Of a stretch of DNA of 64,000 bases, positions 49,784 through 60,256 are shown one piece after another (the first letter of the stretch is position 1; each line of letters opens with the position of its first letter). Under the pieces are notes generated by a model, which saw nothing but the letters and a program-made list of their open reading frames with translations, did not search any database and was not told the origin of the DNA. The stretch is from Pantoea sp. 1.19 (GTDB taxonomy: Bacteria > Pseudomonadota > Gammaproteobacteria > Enterobacterales > Enterobacteriaceae). The translations under genes and the position numbers were made by a program. The DNA is taken from NCBI RefSeq assembly GCF_001922585.1, contig NZ_MRBS01000003.1, positions 360,231-424,230 of the forward strand, given 5' to 3'.

Positions 49784-50596
49784 ATGGCACGCATTATTGT
49801 TGTTACATCGGGTAAAGGGGGCGTTGGTAAAACCACGTCAAGCGCGGCCATCGCGACAGGGTTAGCGCAAAAAGGCAAAAAGACCGTGGTGATCGATTTC
49901 GATATCGGTCTGCGTAATCTTGACCTGATCATGGGCTGCGAACGCCGCGTCGTCTACGATTTTGTCAACGTCATTCAGGGAGACGCCACCCTGAATCAGG
50001 CGCTGATTAAGGACAAACGCACCGACAACCTGTTTATTTTACCGGCGTCGCAAACCCGCGATAAAGATGCGCTGACCCACGAAGGCGTGGAGAAAGTGCT
50101 CAGCGAACTCGGTAAGATGGGCTTCGATTTCATCGTTTGCGACTCGCCGGCCGGGATTGAAACCGGGGCGCTGATGGCGCTGTACTTCGCCGATGAAGCG
50201 ATCATTACCACCAACCCGGAAGTGTCGTCCGTGCGCGACTCAGACCGGATCCTCGGTATCCTCTCTTCCAAATCGCGCCGGGCCGAAAACGGCGAAGACC
50301 CGATCAAGGAGCACCTGCTGTTAACCCGCTATAACCCGGGCCGCGTCAGTCGGGGAGATATGCTGAGCATGGAAGACGTGCTGGAAATTTTGCGCATTCC
50401 GCTGGTGGGGGTGATCCCGGAAGACCAGTCGGTGCTGCGCGCCTCGAACCAGGGTGAGCCGGTCATTCTGGATACCGAAGCCGATGCCGGAAAAGCCTAC
50501 GCCGATACCGTCGATCGTCTTCTTGGAGAAGAACGCCCTTTCCGCTTCATTGAAGAAGAGAAGAAGGGTTTCCTGAAACGCCTGTTTGGGGGATAA
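49784..50596 (+). CDS. minD: Septum site-determining ATPase MinD
   Basis: ParA-type ATPase that recruits MinC to the membrane and oscillates with MinE. The 270 residues equal E. coli MinD: deviant Walker A KGGVGKTTSS (residues 11-20), switch motifs FDIGLRNLD and CDSPAGIE, and a C-terminal amphipathic membrane-targeting helix (KKGFLKRLFGG). The ATG at 49784 follows GAAGGAA; a much longer frame opens at 49619 within minC but is not real. minE follows after 3 bases. Confidence 0.98.
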   Translation: MARIIVVTSGKGGVGKTTSSAAIATGLAQKGKKTVVIDFDIGLRNLDLIMGCERRVVYDFVNVIQGDATLNQALIKDKRTDNLFILPASQTRDKDALTHEGVEKVLSELGKMGFDFIVCDSPAGIETGALMALYFADEAIITTNPEVSSVRDSDRILGILSSKSRRAENGEDPIKEHLLLTRYNPGRVSRGDMLSMEDVLEILRIPLVGVIPEDQSVLRASNQGEPVILDTEADAGKAYADTVDRLLGEERPFRFIEEEKKGFLKRLFGG

Positions 50597-50599
50597 GTT

Positions 50600-50869
50600 A
50601 TGGCCTTACTCGATTTCTTTTTATCCCGTAAAAAGAGCACAGCCAACATAGCCAAGGAACGGCTGCAAATTATCGTGGCGGAACGGAGAAGGGGCGACAG
50701 TGAGCCCCACTACCTTCCGCAGCTGAAGCGCGATATCCTGGAAGTTATCTGCAAATACGTGAAAATTGACCCGGAGATGGTCAATGTGCAGCTGGAACAA
50801 CGCGAGGACGACATTTCAATTCTGGAGCTCAATGTGACGCTGCCTGAAATGGAAGAAATGCAGAAATGA
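50600..50869 (+). CDS. minE: Cell division topological specificity factor MinE
   Basis: Stimulates MinD ATPase and drives pole-to-pole oscillation. The 89 residues (E. coli 88) have an N-terminal membrane-targeting/MinD-contact part ([20 protein letters not shown], residues 3-22) and the C-terminal dimeric specificity domain. GGGGGAT lies directly before its ATG at the minD end, so translation is coupled. A terminator follows. Confidence 0.97.
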   Translation: MALLDFFLSRKKSTANIAKERLQIIVAERRRGDSEPHYLPQLKRDILEVICKYVKIDPEMVNVQLEQREDDISILELNVTLPEMEEMQK

Positions 50870-50886
50870 TGGCACCCTGCTCATAA

Positions 50887-50917
50887 TTATCCCCTGCCTG
50901 GCAGGGGATAACGTTTT
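50887..50917. terminator. Terminator between minE and rnd
   Basis: Arms TTATCCCCTGCC / GGCAGGGGATAA around a single base (effective loop about five), followed by CGTTTT. It serves minE and, by symmetry, may serve convergent rnd. Confidence 0.75.
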
Positions 50918-52047
50918 CAGCCGTCAACCCGCTCCAGTACCGCAGCAAACGGCTTCGCCAACAGGCGACCGCGCCAGCCCGTCAGCAGTTCCGCCTCACC
51001 GTCCCGCTCGCGCAGCCCCCAGTGGACGTTCAACAGCTGGTTGATCTGCCGCCGCGAGGCCAGCAGCTCCTGGCTCAGTCCGCTCGCTTCGCTCACCGCC
51101 GCCACCGCCGCTTTTAGCGCTTTAAACGTCTGCTTATAGTGCGGATGGTCGATCAGGTTTTGCAGCGGCGCCGGCAGCGCCTCGTCGTCCAGCGCGAGCG
51201 CTTCGCTGACCTGCGCCAGCAGCGTTTTACCGTGAAAGCGGATCTCGTGGCCGGTCAGTCCCAGATGATCCAGCTCGCCCAGCGAACCGGGCAGATAGCG
51301 CGCCACGCGCCACAGATGCTCCTCTTTCACCACAAAATTGACCGCCATATCTTTCTCACGGGCGGTACGCAGCCGCCACTCCGCCAGGCGCTGCAGCGCG
51401 GCCAGCTGGCGCGGACGCAGCTGCCATGCGTTCGTGATATCCCGCCAGGCCTGCGCCGGATCCGCCACCTGCTGGCGTCGCAGACAGAGCTGCCGGCACT
51501 CATCAAGCGCCTCTTCCAGCCGCCCGGCTGCGCGGGTTTCCGCCTCCTGCTTCTCCGCCATCGGCAGCAGCCAGCCGACGTCAGCGGCGGCATAGGTCAG
51601 CTGGCGCTCCGTCAGCGGGCGGGCCAGCCAGTCAGTACGCGATTCGCTCTTATCCAGCGTCACCCCGCACCAGTGTTCGACCAGCGCCGCAAAGCCGCAG
51701 GAGAGGGGTTTGCCGCTGAAGGCGGCGAGAATTTGCGTATCGATCATCGGCGTTGGCACCCGACCAAATTCGTGCAGAAACACGTCCAGATCTTCGCTGC
51801 CGGCGTGCAAAATTTTCACCACCGCGGTGTCATCCAACAGGGCGATCAGCGGTGACCAGTCGGTCACCGGCAGCGGGTCGATCAGCGAGAGATGCTCTCC
51901 GTCAAACAGCTGCAGCAGCCCCAGCTGCGGATAATAGGTTCGGGTACGGACAAATTCGGTATCGATCGCCACGCGTGCCTGCTGGCGCGCCAGCTGGCAC
52001 ACCTCAGCCAGCCCGGCATCGGTGGTGATCAGGGTATAGTTAAACAT
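50917..52047 (-). CDS. rnd: Ribonuclease D
   Basis: 3'-to-5' exoribonuclease that trims tRNA precursors. The 376 residues show the DEDDy exonuclease domain (first acidic pair in AIDTEFVRTRTYY at residues 28-30, second Asp in HAGSEDLDVF, and YAAADVGWL with the catalytic Tyr near 152), followed by two HRDC domains (DAWRDITNAWQL-like segment from 207 and the C-terminal LASRRQINQLL). It begins with an ordinary ATG, whereas E. coli rnd is known for a rare UUG start. It lies next to minE here; in E. coli the two are far apart. Confidence 0.95.
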   Translation of the reverse strand: MFNYTLITTDAGLAEVCQLARQQARVAIDTEFVRTRTYYPQLGLLQLFDGEHLSLIDPLPVTDWSPLIALLDDTAVVKILHAGSEDLDVFLHEFGRVPTPMIDTQILAAFSGKPLSCGFAALVEHWCGVTLDKSESRTDWLARPLTERQLTYAAADVGWLLPMAEKQEAETRAAGRLEEALDECRQLCLRRQQVADPAQAWRDITNAWQLRPRQLAALQRLAEWRLRTAREKDMAVNFVVKEEHLWRVARYLPGSLGELDHLGLTGHEIRFHGKTLLAQVSEALALDDEALPAPLQNLIDHPHYKQTFKALKAAVAAVSEASGLSQELLASRRQINQLLNVHWGLRERDGEAELLTGWRGRLLAKPFAAVLERVDG

Positions 52048-52087
52048 AATCTCTCTTCAGCCAGCCGGTCCGGGCCTGGCGCTGAAC

Positions 52088-52113
52088 AAAAAAAACGCCG
52101 GTCAGTGCCGGCG
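52088..52113 (-). terminator. Intrinsic terminator after fadD
   Basis: On the minus strand CGCCGG-CACTGA-CCGGCG is followed by eight T, 20 bases after the fadD stop and before rnd. Confidence 0.9.
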
Positions 52114-52133
52114 TGACGTATCAGGAACGGTGC

Positions 52134-53825
52134 TTAGCTCGCCGGCGCCGCGCGCTGTGCTTTCGCCGCCTCATCGCGCAGTTCGCGGCGCAGAATTTTG
52201 CCGACGTTGGTTTTCGGCAACTCGTCGCGGAACTCGACGATGCGCGGCACTTTGTAACCGGTCAGCTGGCGACGGCAGTGCGCGATCAGCTCTTCTTCAC
52301 TGAGCGACGGATCTTTCTTCACCACGCACACCTTCACCGCTTCGCCAGATGCGCCGGAGGGAACGCCAATTGCCGCCGCTTCGCGCACCTTCGGGTGCAG
52401 CATCAGCACATCTTCTATCTCATTGGGATAGACGTTAAAGCCGGAGACCAGAATCATGTCTTTTTTCCGGTCAACGATGCGCAGAAAGCCCTGCTCATCC
52501 AGGGTAACAATATCGCCGGTGCGAAGCCAGCCCTCTTTCAATACTTCCTCGGTGGCGTCGGGGCGTTGCCAGTAGCCCTGCATCACCTGCGGGCCTTTAA
52601 CGCACAGTTCACCCGGTTCGCCCGGGGCCACCTCGTCGCCGGCGTCATCAACCAGCTTGATGTCCGTCGACGGTACAGGCAGACCAATACTACCATTATG
52701 ATGGCGGATGTCGTAAGGGTTGACCGATACCAGCGGAGAGCATTCGGTTAAACCGTAGCCCTCCAGCAGGTAGCGTCCGGTGAGCTTTTCCCAGCGCTCG
52801 GCCACCGCTTTCTGCACCGCCATACCGCCCCCTGCCGCCAGCCGCAGCTGGGAGAAATCAAGCCGGGAAAATTCGTCATTATTCAGCAGCGCGTTAAACA
52901 ACGTGTTCACTCCGGTCATGGCGGTAATCGGATAGCTGGCGATCTCTTTCACCAGCCCGGGAATATCGCGGGGATTAGTGATCAGCAGATTGCGACCGCC
53001 AAGCTCGGTGAACAACAAGCAGTTCACCGTCAGGGCAAAAATATGGTATAGCGGCAGCGCCGTCACCACCGTCTCGTTGCCCGGCTGCAGCAGGGAGCCG
53101 TAGGTCGCTTTGGTCTGCTCGAGGTTAGCCTGCATATTACGGTGGGTCAGCATCGCGCCCTTCGCCACGCCGGTGGTGCCACCGGTATATTGTAAAAAAG
53201 CCAGGTCCTCGTTGAGGATTGTCGGCCGGGTGTAAGACAGGCGCTGACCCTGATGCAGGGCGCTGCGGAAAGAAACGGCATTCGGCAGGTGGTACTTTGG
53301 CACCAGGCGCTTAACATACTTCACCACAAAGTTAACCAGCGTCGCCTTCACCGGCGCCAGCTGATCGCCCATTCGGGTCAGAATCACCTGCTTCACCGGC
53401 GTGTTCGCGACGATCTTTTCCAGCGTATGGGCAAAATTGGACACAATCACGATCGCACTGGCGCCGCTGTCTTTCAGCTGATGCTCCAGCTCGCGCGGAG
53501 TATAAAGCGGGTTAACATTCACCACCACCATCCCGGCGCGCAGCACCCCGTACAGCGCAATCGGATACTGCAGCAGATTCGGCATCATCAGCGCCACCCG
53601 ATCGCCCTTCTTCAAGCCGAGCCCGTTTTGCAGCCAGGCGGCAAATGCGCGGCTGCGCGCTTCCAGCTGGCGATAGGTGATCGCCTGGCCCATGTTCACA
53701 AACGCCGGCCGATCGGCGTACTGCTGACAGGCCTGTTCAAACATCTCGACCAACGACGCGTAGCGATCGGCGTCAATCTCTGCCGGCACATCGGCCGGGT
53801 AGCGCTGTAGCCACACCTTGTTCAA
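52134..53825 (-). CDS. fadD: Long-chain fatty acyl-CoA ligase FadD
   Basis: Activates imported long-chain fatty acids to acyl-CoA at the inner membrane, feeding beta-oxidation and FadR signalling. The 563 residues show the AMP-binding P-loop [13 protein letters not shown] (near 213-225), the YGLTECSPL motif, and the FACS signature around [23 protein letters not shown] chose a TTG start at 53825: GAGG lies seven bases upstream and the resulting N-terminus ([14 protein letters not shown]) aligns with E. coli FadD, which also uses TTG. An ATG eleven codons upstream has no ribosome site. A FadR-type operator lies 68 bases upstream. Confidence 0.95.
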   Translation of the reverse strand: MNKVWLQRYPADVPAEIDADRYASLVEMFEQACQQYADRPAFVNMGQAITYRQLEARSRAFAAWLQNGLGLKKGDRVALMMPNLLQYPIALYGVLRAGMVVVNVNPLYTPRELEHQLKDSGASAIVIVSNFAHTLEKIVANTPVKQVILTRMGDQLAPVKATLVNFVVKYVKRLVPKYHLPNAVSFRSALHQGQRLSYTRPTILNEDLAFLQYTGGTTGVAKGAMLTHRNMQANLEQTKATYGSLLQPGNETVVTALPLYHIFALTVNCLLFTELGGRNLLITNPRDIPGLVKEIASYPITAMTGVNTLFNALLNNDEFSRLDFSQLRLAAGGGMAVQKAVAERWEKLTGRYLLEGYGLTECSPLVSVNPYDIRHHNGSIGLPVPSTDIKLVDDAGDEVAPGEPGELCVKGPQVMQGYWQRPDATEEVLKEGWLRTGDIVTLDEQGFLRIVDRKKDMILVSGFNVYPNEIEDVLMLHPKVREAAAIGVPSGASGEAVKVCVVKKDPSLSEEELIAHCRRQLTGYKVPRIVEFRDELPKTNVGKILRRELRDEAAKAQRAAPAS

Positions 53826-53893
53826 GGAATCACCTCGGAAATCATTATTTGTTGTCATCAGCCTGTATCCGATCTGCTTTTTAACAATACTTT

Positions 53894-53910
53894 AACTGAG
53901 CGTACCAGTT
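53894..53910 (-). promoter_or_regulatory. Candidate FadR operator upstream of fadD
   Basis: Read on the minus strand, AACTGGTACGCTCAGTT agrees with 11 of 15 defined positions of the FadR consensus AACTGGTCNGACNTGTT and resembles operator O1 of E. coli fadD. It lies 69 bases before the TTG start, within likely promoter reach. Confidence 0.65.
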
Positions 53911-53999
53911 TGCTGCGCACTCTGTGATAAGGTTGAGAAGCACATCACTAAAATCTGCATCTTGCCCCCCTCATTCGGCAGCGCCGGCGAAAAACAGAT

Positions 54000-54034
54000 A
54001 AAAAAAAGGCATACCCGCGCCGGGCGGATATGCC
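54000..54034 (-). terminator. Intrinsic terminator after yeaY
   Basis: On the minus strand, arms GGCATA...CCGC / GCGG.TATGCC are followed by eight T. It lies about 20 bases after the yeaY stop. Confidence 0.85.
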
Positions 54035-54053
54035 GCAATGCACACTCACGACA

Positions 54054-54647
54054 CTACTGCGTCAGAATAGTTTGTACCTGAGCAGGCCCGGTATTGTAGT
54101 AACCAAAGCCCGGTGCGGGCCCCCAATAGCCCCCTCGTCCGTGACGTCCCGGACCGTACCAGATCCAGGGATCGATCGGCTGCGGCGGCATCACCACCTG
54201 CTGGGTCATTCGCCAGCGCTGATAACCGGTCGCTTTCACCACGACAAAGGTGTAGCGGGCGTCGCCGATGCGCCCCTGCTCCGTGCCGACAATCGGCCCG
54301 ACGACCGTGACCATCTGCTGGTTAAAATCCGTGGGGTCGAGAAAACCGTTTACATCCGCATACAAGCGCCCAATGGACGCGGCGCCGAGGATCGGCCGGG
54401 CGCTCTCATCGAGCGGCATGGCCGCAATTTCCAGCCGGGTCATGCCGTTACGGTTATCAACTTTTACCACTTTACCGCCGAAGCGCGACTCCTGACCCAC
54501 GTAAATCTGCGGCGCCGTCAGCACCCGCGCCAAATCCTGCTGCGGCGTAGGAGAGGTGCCCTTCACGGAGTCGGGGACCGAAACACAGCCGCTCAGGCTC
54601 AGCGCCATCACCACCGCGGCCGCGACCGTCATTACACGTCTACGCAT
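54054..54647 (-). CDS. yeaY: Slp-family outer-membrane lipoprotein YeaY
   Basis: A 197-residue lipoprotein of the Slp family (starvation lipoprotein paralogue), function unknown. Lipobox LSGC with Cys21 follows a short hydrophobic signal; residue +2 is Val, which favours sorting to the outer membrane. The central domain carries [15 protein letters not shown] and [17 protein letters not shown]; the tail is rich in Gly, Tyr and Pro. It lies between fadD and tsaB as in E. coli. E. coli YeaY is reported under sigma-E control; I could not verify a matching promoter here. Confidence 0.93.
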   Translation of the reverse strand: MRRRVMTVAAAVVMALSLSGCVSVPDSVKGTSPTPQQDLARVLTAPQIYVGQESRFGGKVVKVDNRNGMTRLEIAAMPLDESARPILGAASIGRLYADVNGFLDPTDFNQQMVTVVGPIVGTEQGRIGDARYTFVVVKATGYQRWRMTQQVVMPPQPIDPWIWYGPGRHGRGGYWGPAPGFGYYNTGPAQVQTILTQ

Positions 54648-54723
54648 ATCATCTGCACCTTACATTGTTAACTACCGGGTTAACCTGAATAATTAGACTG
54701 GTCGCCGAACAATAAGTTGCGCG

Positions 54724-55425
54724 TTATTCGCGGCCGGGCAATTTTTTCCACGCCACTTCGTTGCGCAGGTAGGTCGGCTCGGCCTGTTCAACCGGCAGGA
54801 TCGCCCGGCGCTGCCACGCCTGGCGGGCCAGCGGCAGCATATCCTGCGCCGTCGGCAGGGTAACGTCGGTGGCGGTCAGGGCTAGCGCGCTCTCCGCCGC
54901 CAGCTGCGGCCACGCCGCCCAGCCGGTCCCTACCGTCGCCCAGCCCCCCTCCAGCGCGGCCATCCGCGCGAGGGCGGCCTCCGGCTTCAGAACGGCTTCG
55001 GTGGTCTCACCCTGCCATTCGCCGGCGGCATCGCGCTGATATTCAGCCCAGTAAACTTCCCCCATCCGCGCATCGATCGCCGCCAGCACCCGGGTGGCAC
55101 CGTGCAACCGCCACGCGCTTTCCGCCATGGTCATCAGCGTCGACACCCCCGCCATCGGCAGGTTAGCCCCCAGCGCCAGCCCCTGCGCAATGCCGATGCC
55201 GATACGCACGCCGGTAAAGCTGCCCGGCCCCCGACCATAAGCCAGCAAATCCAGCTGCGACAGCGTCACGCCGTGCCGCATCAGCAGCGCGTCGATCATC
55301 GGCAGAATGCGTTGGGTATGCTCGCGCTGACAGGGTTCAAATTGCGCATCCATGACATTGTCACAGGCCAGCGCAACGGAGCAGGCTTCGGTGGCGGTAT
55401 CAAGGGCTAAAATACGCGGAGACAT
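54724..55425 (-). CDS. tsaB: tRNA threonylcarbamoyladenosine biosynthesis protein TsaB
   Basis: Scaffold partner of TsaD in making t6A37 of ANN-decoding tRNAs; essential in E. coli. The 233 residues have the ASKHA-fold N-terminus [16 protein letters not shown] and the conserved [13 protein letters not shown] near residues 66-78. The ATG at 55425 follows GAGG by five bases; a frame extending 50 codons upstream crosses into the yoaA end and is not used. It is 64 bases downstream of yoaA on the same strand. Confidence 0.95.
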   Translation of the reverse strand: MSPRILALDTATEACSVALACDNVMDAQFEPCQREHTQRILPMIDALLMRHGVTLSQLDLLAYGRGPGSFTGVRIGIGIAQGLALGANLPMAGVSTLMTMAESAWRLHGATRVLAAIDARMGEVYWAEYQRDAAGEWQGETTEAVLKPEAALARMAALEGGWATVGTGWAAWPQLAAESALALTATDVTLPTAQDMLPLARQAWQRRAILPVEQAEPTYLRNEVAWKKLPGRE

Positions 55426-55489
55426 GGCAACCTCGGGGGTAAGTCGGAAAAAAGTCGGCGCGTAGCATAGCACAGCGCCGGGAAAAACA

Positions 55490-57391
55490 TTAATGCGGTT
55501 TGAGGAAGTGTACTGCCTGCTGCAGGTCGCGGGTGCGCGGCGTTGGCGGCAGGCTGTTGAGAAACACTTCGCCATAGGGGCGCATCACCAGCCGGTTATC
55601 ACAGATAACCAGCACGCCGCGGTCGCTGACATCGCGAATCAGTCGACCCACGCCCTGCTTCAGGGTAATCACCGCGTCGGGCAGCTGGATATCATTGAAG
55701 GGGTCGCCGCCGCGCAGCCGACAATCCTCCATGCGCGCCTTGAGCAGCGGGTCGTCCGGCGAGGTAAAGGGCAGCTTGTCGATGATAACCAGCGACAGCG
55801 CATCGCCGCGCACGTCCACACCTTCCCAGAAGCTGCTGGTGGCGACCAGCAGCGCATTGCCGCTGGCAATAAACTGTTTCAGCAGCTGGCCTTTGCTGGT
55901 CTCCCCCTGCAGCAGCACCGGCAGGGTTAGCCGCTCGCGGAACACCGCCGCGAGATCGCGCATCATGGCGTGGGAGGTACATAAAAAGAAGCAGCGCCCG
56001 TTATTGGCTTCAATCAGCGGCTGCAGCATCTCCGCCAGCCGGCGCGCCCCGCCGCGCTCATTGCTCTGCGGCAGATTGCGCGGCACGCAAAGCAGCGCCT
56101 GGCGGGCGTAATCAAACGGGCTGTCGAGGATCAGGGTCTGCGCCCGATCGACACCAAGCCTATCGACAAAATGTCCCATTTGCTCATTCACCGCCAGCGT
56201 CGCCGAAGTAAAAATCCAGCTGGCCGGCCGTGCCGCCATCACTTCACGAAAGCGTTCCGCCACCGACAGCGGGGTGAGCGCCAGCACAAAGTGGCGGGAA
56301 GCGCACTCATACCAGTAGCTAAAGCCCGGCTGGTCAACCGCGCGCACTTTTTTCAACCGCCCACGATAGAGCGCCGCGCGCTCAAAGGCAGCATCCAGCA
56401 GCGCCGAGCGGCCGAGTGACAGTTTGGCTACGTCGTAGCAGAGCTCCAGCGCATCGTCCAGCAGGATCAGCGCGCGCACAATCGCCGCATCATTGAGAAG
56501 CTCGCGCAGGTTGCCGCGATAGCCCGGATCGCCGAGCGCCAGGCGAAAATCCTGCGTTGCCTGGCTCAGACGATCCGCCGATTTCTGCAGCTGCTGGGCA
56601 TCGCGCACTTCGGTACGGTAGGCCATGGTCATGTCCCGCGCCAAATCGAGCAGCTGGCGGCTGGAGAGGTGCTGGCCGAAATACTGACTGGCAATATCCG
56701 GAACCTGATGGGCTTCATCAAAGATCATCACGTCTGCATCGGGGATCAGCTCGGCAAAACCGCTCTCTTTCACGACCATGTCTGCCAGGAACAGATGGTG
56801 GTTAACCACGACCACATCGGCATCCATCGCCCGCCGCCGCGCCTTCACCACAAAGCACTCCTGATAAAGCGGACAATCGCTGCCGAGGCAGTTATCGTTG
56901 GTGCTGGTCACCAGCGGCCAGATGGGGCTGTCTTCCGCTACTGCGCCGCAGGTGCTGATATCACCCTCCACGGTCTGGCTCGACCAGCCGCGCAGGTGCA
57001 CCAGATCGCTCAGCGCCTGCACCGCCAGCTCGCCGCCCGCCAGCGACTGCTGTTCCAGCCGCTCGAGACAGAGATAGTTAGCCCGCCCCTTCAGCAGGGC
57101 CACTTTACCGGTAAACGCCAGCGCCTCGGTTACCGTCGGCAGATCGCGACTGTAAAGCTGATCCTGCAGGGCTTTGGATCCGGTGGAGATAATCACTTTT
57201 TTTCCGGCACGCAGGGCGGGTACCAGATACGCATAGGTTTTTCCGGTACCGGTGCCGGCTTCGACCACCAGTGATTGCTGCGCGTCGATTGCCTGCGTCA
57301 CCGCCTGCGCCATCTCGCGCTGCGCCTCGCGCGGTTTGAATCCCGGAATGGCACGCGCCAGCGTCCCTTCCGCTGCAAAATCGTCTGTCAC
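55490..57391 (-). CDS. yoaA: XPD/DinG-type ATP-dependent DNA helicase YoaA
   Basis: Superfamily 2 iron-sulfur helicase that in E. coli works with HolC at stalled forks. The 633 residues have Walker [13 protein letters not shown] (near 43-54), the iron-sulfur cysteines (NYLCLERLE near 110, then [12 protein letters not shown] near 168-179), a DEAH box ([11 protein letters not shown] near 225), and the C-terminal helicase motifs ([23 protein letters not shown]). Translation starts at GTG 57391 with AGGTGA six bases upstream. It is divergent from yoaB. I did not find a LexA box in the gap. Confidence 0.95.
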   Translation of the reverse strand: MTDDFAAEGTLARAIPGFKPREAQREMAQAVTQAIDAQQSLVVEAGTGTGKTYAYLVPALRAGKKVIISTGSKALQDQLYSRDLPTVTEALAFTGKVALLKGRANYLCLERLEQQSLAGGELAVQALSDLVHLRGWSSQTVEGDISTCGAVAEDSPIWPLVTSTNDNCLGSDCPLYQECFVVKARRRAMDADVVVVNHHLFLADMVVKESGFAELIPDADVMIFDEAHQVPDIASQYFGQHLSSRQLLDLARDMTMAYRTEVRDAQQLQKSADRLSQATQDFRLALGDPGYRGNLRELLNDAAIVRALILLDDALELCYDVAKLSLGRSALLDAAFERAALYRGRLKKVRAVDQPGFSYWYECASRHFVLALTPLSVAERFREVMAARPASWIFTSATLAVNEQMGHFVDRLGVDRAQTLILDSPFDYARQALLCVPRNLPQSNERGGARRLAEMLQPLIEANNGRCFFLCTSHAMMRDLAAVFRERLTLPVLLQGETSKGQLLKQFIASGNALLVATSSFWEGVDVRGDALSLVIIDKLPFTSPDDPLLKARMEDCRLRGGDPFNDIQLPDAVITLKQGVGRLIRDVSDRGVLVICDNRLVMRPYGEVFLNSLPPTPRTRDLQQAVHFLKPH

Positions 57392-57514
57392 CGCGTCTCA
57401 CCTGTCGTTCAAAGAGCGCCGATTATGTCAGGAATTCCAGCCATCAGCCAGCCGGCGGATGACAATCCGCCTCGGGTTGTGTCAGGCTATAGCGCTGACT
57501 GAAGGGAGGTAATA

Positions 57515-57859
57515 ATGACCATTGAACGTATTGATGTAGGCCCGCGCATGTCCGAAGCGGTGATTCATAACGGACTGGTGTACTACACCAGCGTGCCGGA
57601 GAACCTGGAGGCCGATGCGGAGGCGCAGACCGCCAACGCGCTGGCGGTGATCGACGCGCTGCTGACCCGCGTCGGTTCGGATAAAAGTAAGATCCTTGAC
57701 GCCACGCTGTTTCTGCCGAACCTGGCCGATCTGGACGCCATGAACCGCGCGTGGGACGCCTGGGTGGCCCCGGGCCAGGCGCCGGTGCGCTGTACGGTTC
57801 ATGCCGGACTGGTCAACCCGGATTACAAGATTGAAATCAAGGTGATCGCCGCGCTGTAG
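57515..57859 (+). CDS. yoaB: RidA family protein YoaB
   Basis: A 114-residue member of the YjgF/YER057c/UK114 group; RidA itself deaminates reactive enamines. The family arginine is present in APVRCTVHAGL near residue 96-106, with the substrate pocket segment LYYTxVPEN near 23. GGAGGTAATA precedes the ATG. It equals E. coli YoaB in length. E. coli yoaC, which follows there, is missing here and yoaH comes next on the opposite strand. Confidence 0.92.
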   Translation: MTIERIDVGPRMSEAVIHNGLVYYTSVPENLEADAEAQTANALAVIDALLTRVGSDKSKILDATLFLPNLADLDAMNRAWDAWVAPGQAPVRCTVHAGLVNPDYKIEIKVIAAL

Positions 57860-57869
57860 CGGCGCCGGC

Positions 57870-58058
57870 TTACGCCTTATCGTCGTCCTCATCCTCGAAG
57901 CGAACGGCAATGTGCCCGCCCTGGTGCGTTTCACGAATCTCACTGGCCACCAGGGCGATGGCCTCACCGCTGCTCATGCCGTCAGCCATCAGCTGGTGAA
58001 TGCGCTCCACCGCGGCCTGCTGCTGCTCGTGGGTTAATGCCGGTAATCCGGTGATCAT
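57870..58058 (-). CDS. yoaH: UPF0181 family protein YoaH
   Basis: A 62-residue acidic protein of unknown function. It has a helical N-terminal half ([28 protein letters not shown] overall, residues 8-36) and an Asp/Glu-rich tail (FEDEDDDKA). AAGGAG stands five bases before the ATG. It is convergent with yoaB (10-base gap) and divergent from pabB, matching the E. coli setting. The small size limits what can be said, but the family match is clear. Confidence 0.9.
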   Translation of the reverse strand: MITGLPALTHEQQQAAVERIHQLMADGMSSGEAIALVASEIRETHQGGHIAVRFEDEDDDKA

Positions 58059-58161
58059 GCTGACTCCTTACGAAGGGTGGCCTTCTTTGACTGCACACAA
58101 AGGGGTGTCAGCGTGACAAAAATATGCCAGGCTAACGCTTTTCTCCCCAATTCAAAACATC

Positions 58162-59529
58162 ATGCCGCCAGTCTATCACGCTTTAGAGTACCGCACCGAT
58201 GCGATCGAGGCGCTGTTTGCGCCCATCGCCCAGCAGCCGTGGGCCATGCTTCTGCACTCCGGGCAGGCCACCCATCAGGACAATCGCTTTGATATTATGG
58301 TGGCCGACCCGCGCGTCACCCTGACCACCCGCGGGAGCGAAACGGTGATCGACCGCGGTGGCGATCGCCGCCGCGACGCCGGCGATCCCCTTGCGCTACT
58401 GCAGGCGGAGCTGGAAGCGCTGGGGCTGCAGGCAACGCCGCACGAGGACCTGCCGTTCCAGGGCGGCGCGCTGGGGCTGTTTGGTTACGATCTGGGGCGG
58501 CGGTTTGAACAACTGCCCGCGCTGGCGGAGGCGGATCTGCACACGCCGGATCTGGCGGTGGGGCTGTATGACTGGGCGATCGTTGCCGACCACCGGCGGC
58601 AGCGCCTGACGCTGATTTGTCACGGTGACCCCGCCGCGCGTCTGGCCTGGCTGCGGTCCCAGCCGGCGCCGGCGCGTGCGCCGTTTCGGCTCACTGCCCC
58701 CTGGCAGTCGAATATGGACCGCGACGCGTATAATGAAAAATTTGCCCGTATTCAGACATGGCTGCGCGCCGGTGACTGCTACCAGGTCAATCTCGCGCAG
58801 CGCTTTAGCGCCCCGTTTGTCGGCGATAGCTGGCTGGCCTTCTGCCGGCTCAATACGCAAAATCGCGCGCCCTTCTCTGCCTGGCTGCGTCTGCCGGACA
58901 GCGCCATCCTCAGTTTGTCGCCGGAACGTTTTCTGTCGCTAAAACAGGGGAAAATCCAGACGCGACCAATTAAAGGCACCCTACCTCGGCTGGCGGATCC
59001 CCGCGCCGACCGCGAACAGGCCGGGCGCCTCGCGCGATCGCCAAAAGACCGCGCCGAGAACCTGATGATTGTCGATCTGCTGCGTAACGACATCGGTCGC
59101 GTCGCCACACCCGGCAGCGTACGGGTACCGGAGCTGTTTGCCGTTGAGCCGTTTCCGGCAGTGCACCATCTGGTGAGCACTATCACCGCCGAGCTGTCAC
59201 CCGCGCTGCGCGCGACCGACCTGCTGCGCGCCTGCTTCCCGGGCGGCTCGATAACCGGGGCGCCCAAAGTGCGGGCGATGGAGATTATCGAAGCACTGGA
59301 GCCGCATCGCCGCAACGCCTGGTGCGGTAGCATTGGCTACCTTAGCCTGTGCGGCGGCATGGATACCAGCATCACCATCCGCACGCTGATCGCGGAAGAT
59401 AACCGGCTGCACTGCGCCGCCGGCGGCGGCATCGTTGCCGACAGCGAAGCGGCAGCAGAATATCAGGAGACCTTTGATAAGCTGCAGCGCATCCTGCCCT
59501 GCCTGCAGGGAGAGATAACGGATGTCTGA
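58162..59529 (+). CDS. pabB: Aminodeoxychorismate synthase component I PabB
   Basis: Converts chorismate and ammonia (from PabA) to 4-amino-4-deoxychorismate for folate. The 455 residues show an N-terminal anthranilate-synthase-I-like domain ([20 protein letters not shown]) and the chorismate-binding domain with the PabB-type PIKGT motif, Lys271, where TrpE has Ala. Later motifs [17 protein letters not shown] and CSAGGG-like [11 protein letters not shown] close the site. The ribosome site is weak. Its last eight bases overlap nudL, so the pair is coupled. Confidence 0.95.
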   Translation: MPPVYHALEYRTDAIEALFAPIAQQPWAMLLHSGQATHQDNRFDIMVADPRVTLTTRGSETVIDRGGDRRRDAGDPLALLQAELEALGLQATPHEDLPFQGGALGLFGYDLGRRFEQLPALAEADLHTPDLAVGLYDWAIVADHRRQRLTLICHGDPAARLAWLRSQPAPARAPFRLTAPWQSNMDRDAYNEKFARIQTWLRAGDCYQVNLAQRFSAPFVGDSWLAFCRLNTQNRAPFSAWLRLPDSAILSLSPERFLSLKQGKIQTRPIKGTLPRLADPRADREQAGRLARSPKDRAENLMIVDLLRNDIGRVATPGSVRVPELFAVEPFPAVHHLVSTITAELSPALRATDLLRACFPGGSITGAPKVRAMEIIEALEPHRRNAWCGSIGYLSLCGGMDTSITIRTLIAEDNRLHCAAGGGIVADSEAAAEYQETFDKLQRILPCLQGEITDV

Positions 59530-60130
59530 GCTGTCGCTGGATCAGTTTTTGACTCGCTTTCTGTTGCAGACTCCTCCCCCGGCCGCGCCGGTGAGCGCTC
59601 GCCGCCGGGCGGCGGTGCTGATTCCGGTCGTGCGCCGGCGGCGGCCGGGAGTGATTCTGACCCGCCGCGCCGCAACGCTGCGCCAGCACGCCGGTCAGGT
59701 CGCTTTTCCCGGTGGCGTGCAGGATAGCGACGATGCTTCGCTGATGGCCACCGCGCTGCGGGAAGCGCAGGAGGAAATAGCCCTGTGTCCGCAGCAGGTG
59801 ACGGTGGTGGGCACGCTGCCGCCGGTCACCAGCAGCACAGGCTTTCAGGTGACGCCGATCGTCGGGCTGATCCCGCCCGACCTGCCCTTTGCGCCGAACC
59901 CTGATGAAGTGGCGACGCTGTTTGAGATGCCGCTGGCGGAGGCGCTGCGCCTGTCACGCTACGCGCCGCTGGATATCTGGCGACACGGCCAGTCACATCG
60001 CGTCTGGCTTTCCTGGTACCAGCAGCACCTTGTCTGGGGAATGACCGCCGGGATCCTGCACCGGCTCGGACAGCAGGTTACCGGCGAGGTTTTTACCGCT
60101 GAGACGGCCTTCAGACGCGCTGAAGCATGA
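59522..60130 (+). CDS. nudL: Nudix hydrolase NudL (CoA pyrophosphatase family)
   Basis: A 202-residue Nudix protein of the CoA-diphosphatase subgroup. The Nudix box lies near residues 67-90 ([12 protein letters not shown] ... REAQEEIAL), preceded by the NuCoA-type segment [20 protein letters not shown]. It is about ten residues longer than E. coli NudL, mainly at the N-terminus (proline/alanine-rich 20-30). It overlaps pabB by eight bases and precedes sdaA, as in E. coli. Confidence 0.92.
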   Translation: MSELSLDQFLTRFLLQTPPPAAPVSARRRAAVLIPVVRRRRPGVILTRRAATLRQHAGQVAFPGGVQDSDDASLMATALREAQEEIALCPQQVTVVGTLPPVTSSTGFQVTPIVGLIPPDLPFAPNPDEVATLFEMPLAEALRLSRYAPLDIWRHGQSHRVWLSWYQQHLVWGMTAGILHRLGQQVTGEVFTAETAFRRAEA

Positions 60131-60256
60131 TAATGCTCTAAGTTTTCCCGTTTCGCCGCGCCATATCACTGACAGCGGCGACAAATTCCTCTATATTCGC
60201 CGCATCGCCAGTTGGCAGTCCACTTTTTGTTTTGACTGATTTTCAAGGAGCACCGC

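Noticed and set aside
57392-57514. LexA box at yoaA
   Set aside because: CTGT and ACAG half-sites at the required spacing are absent.
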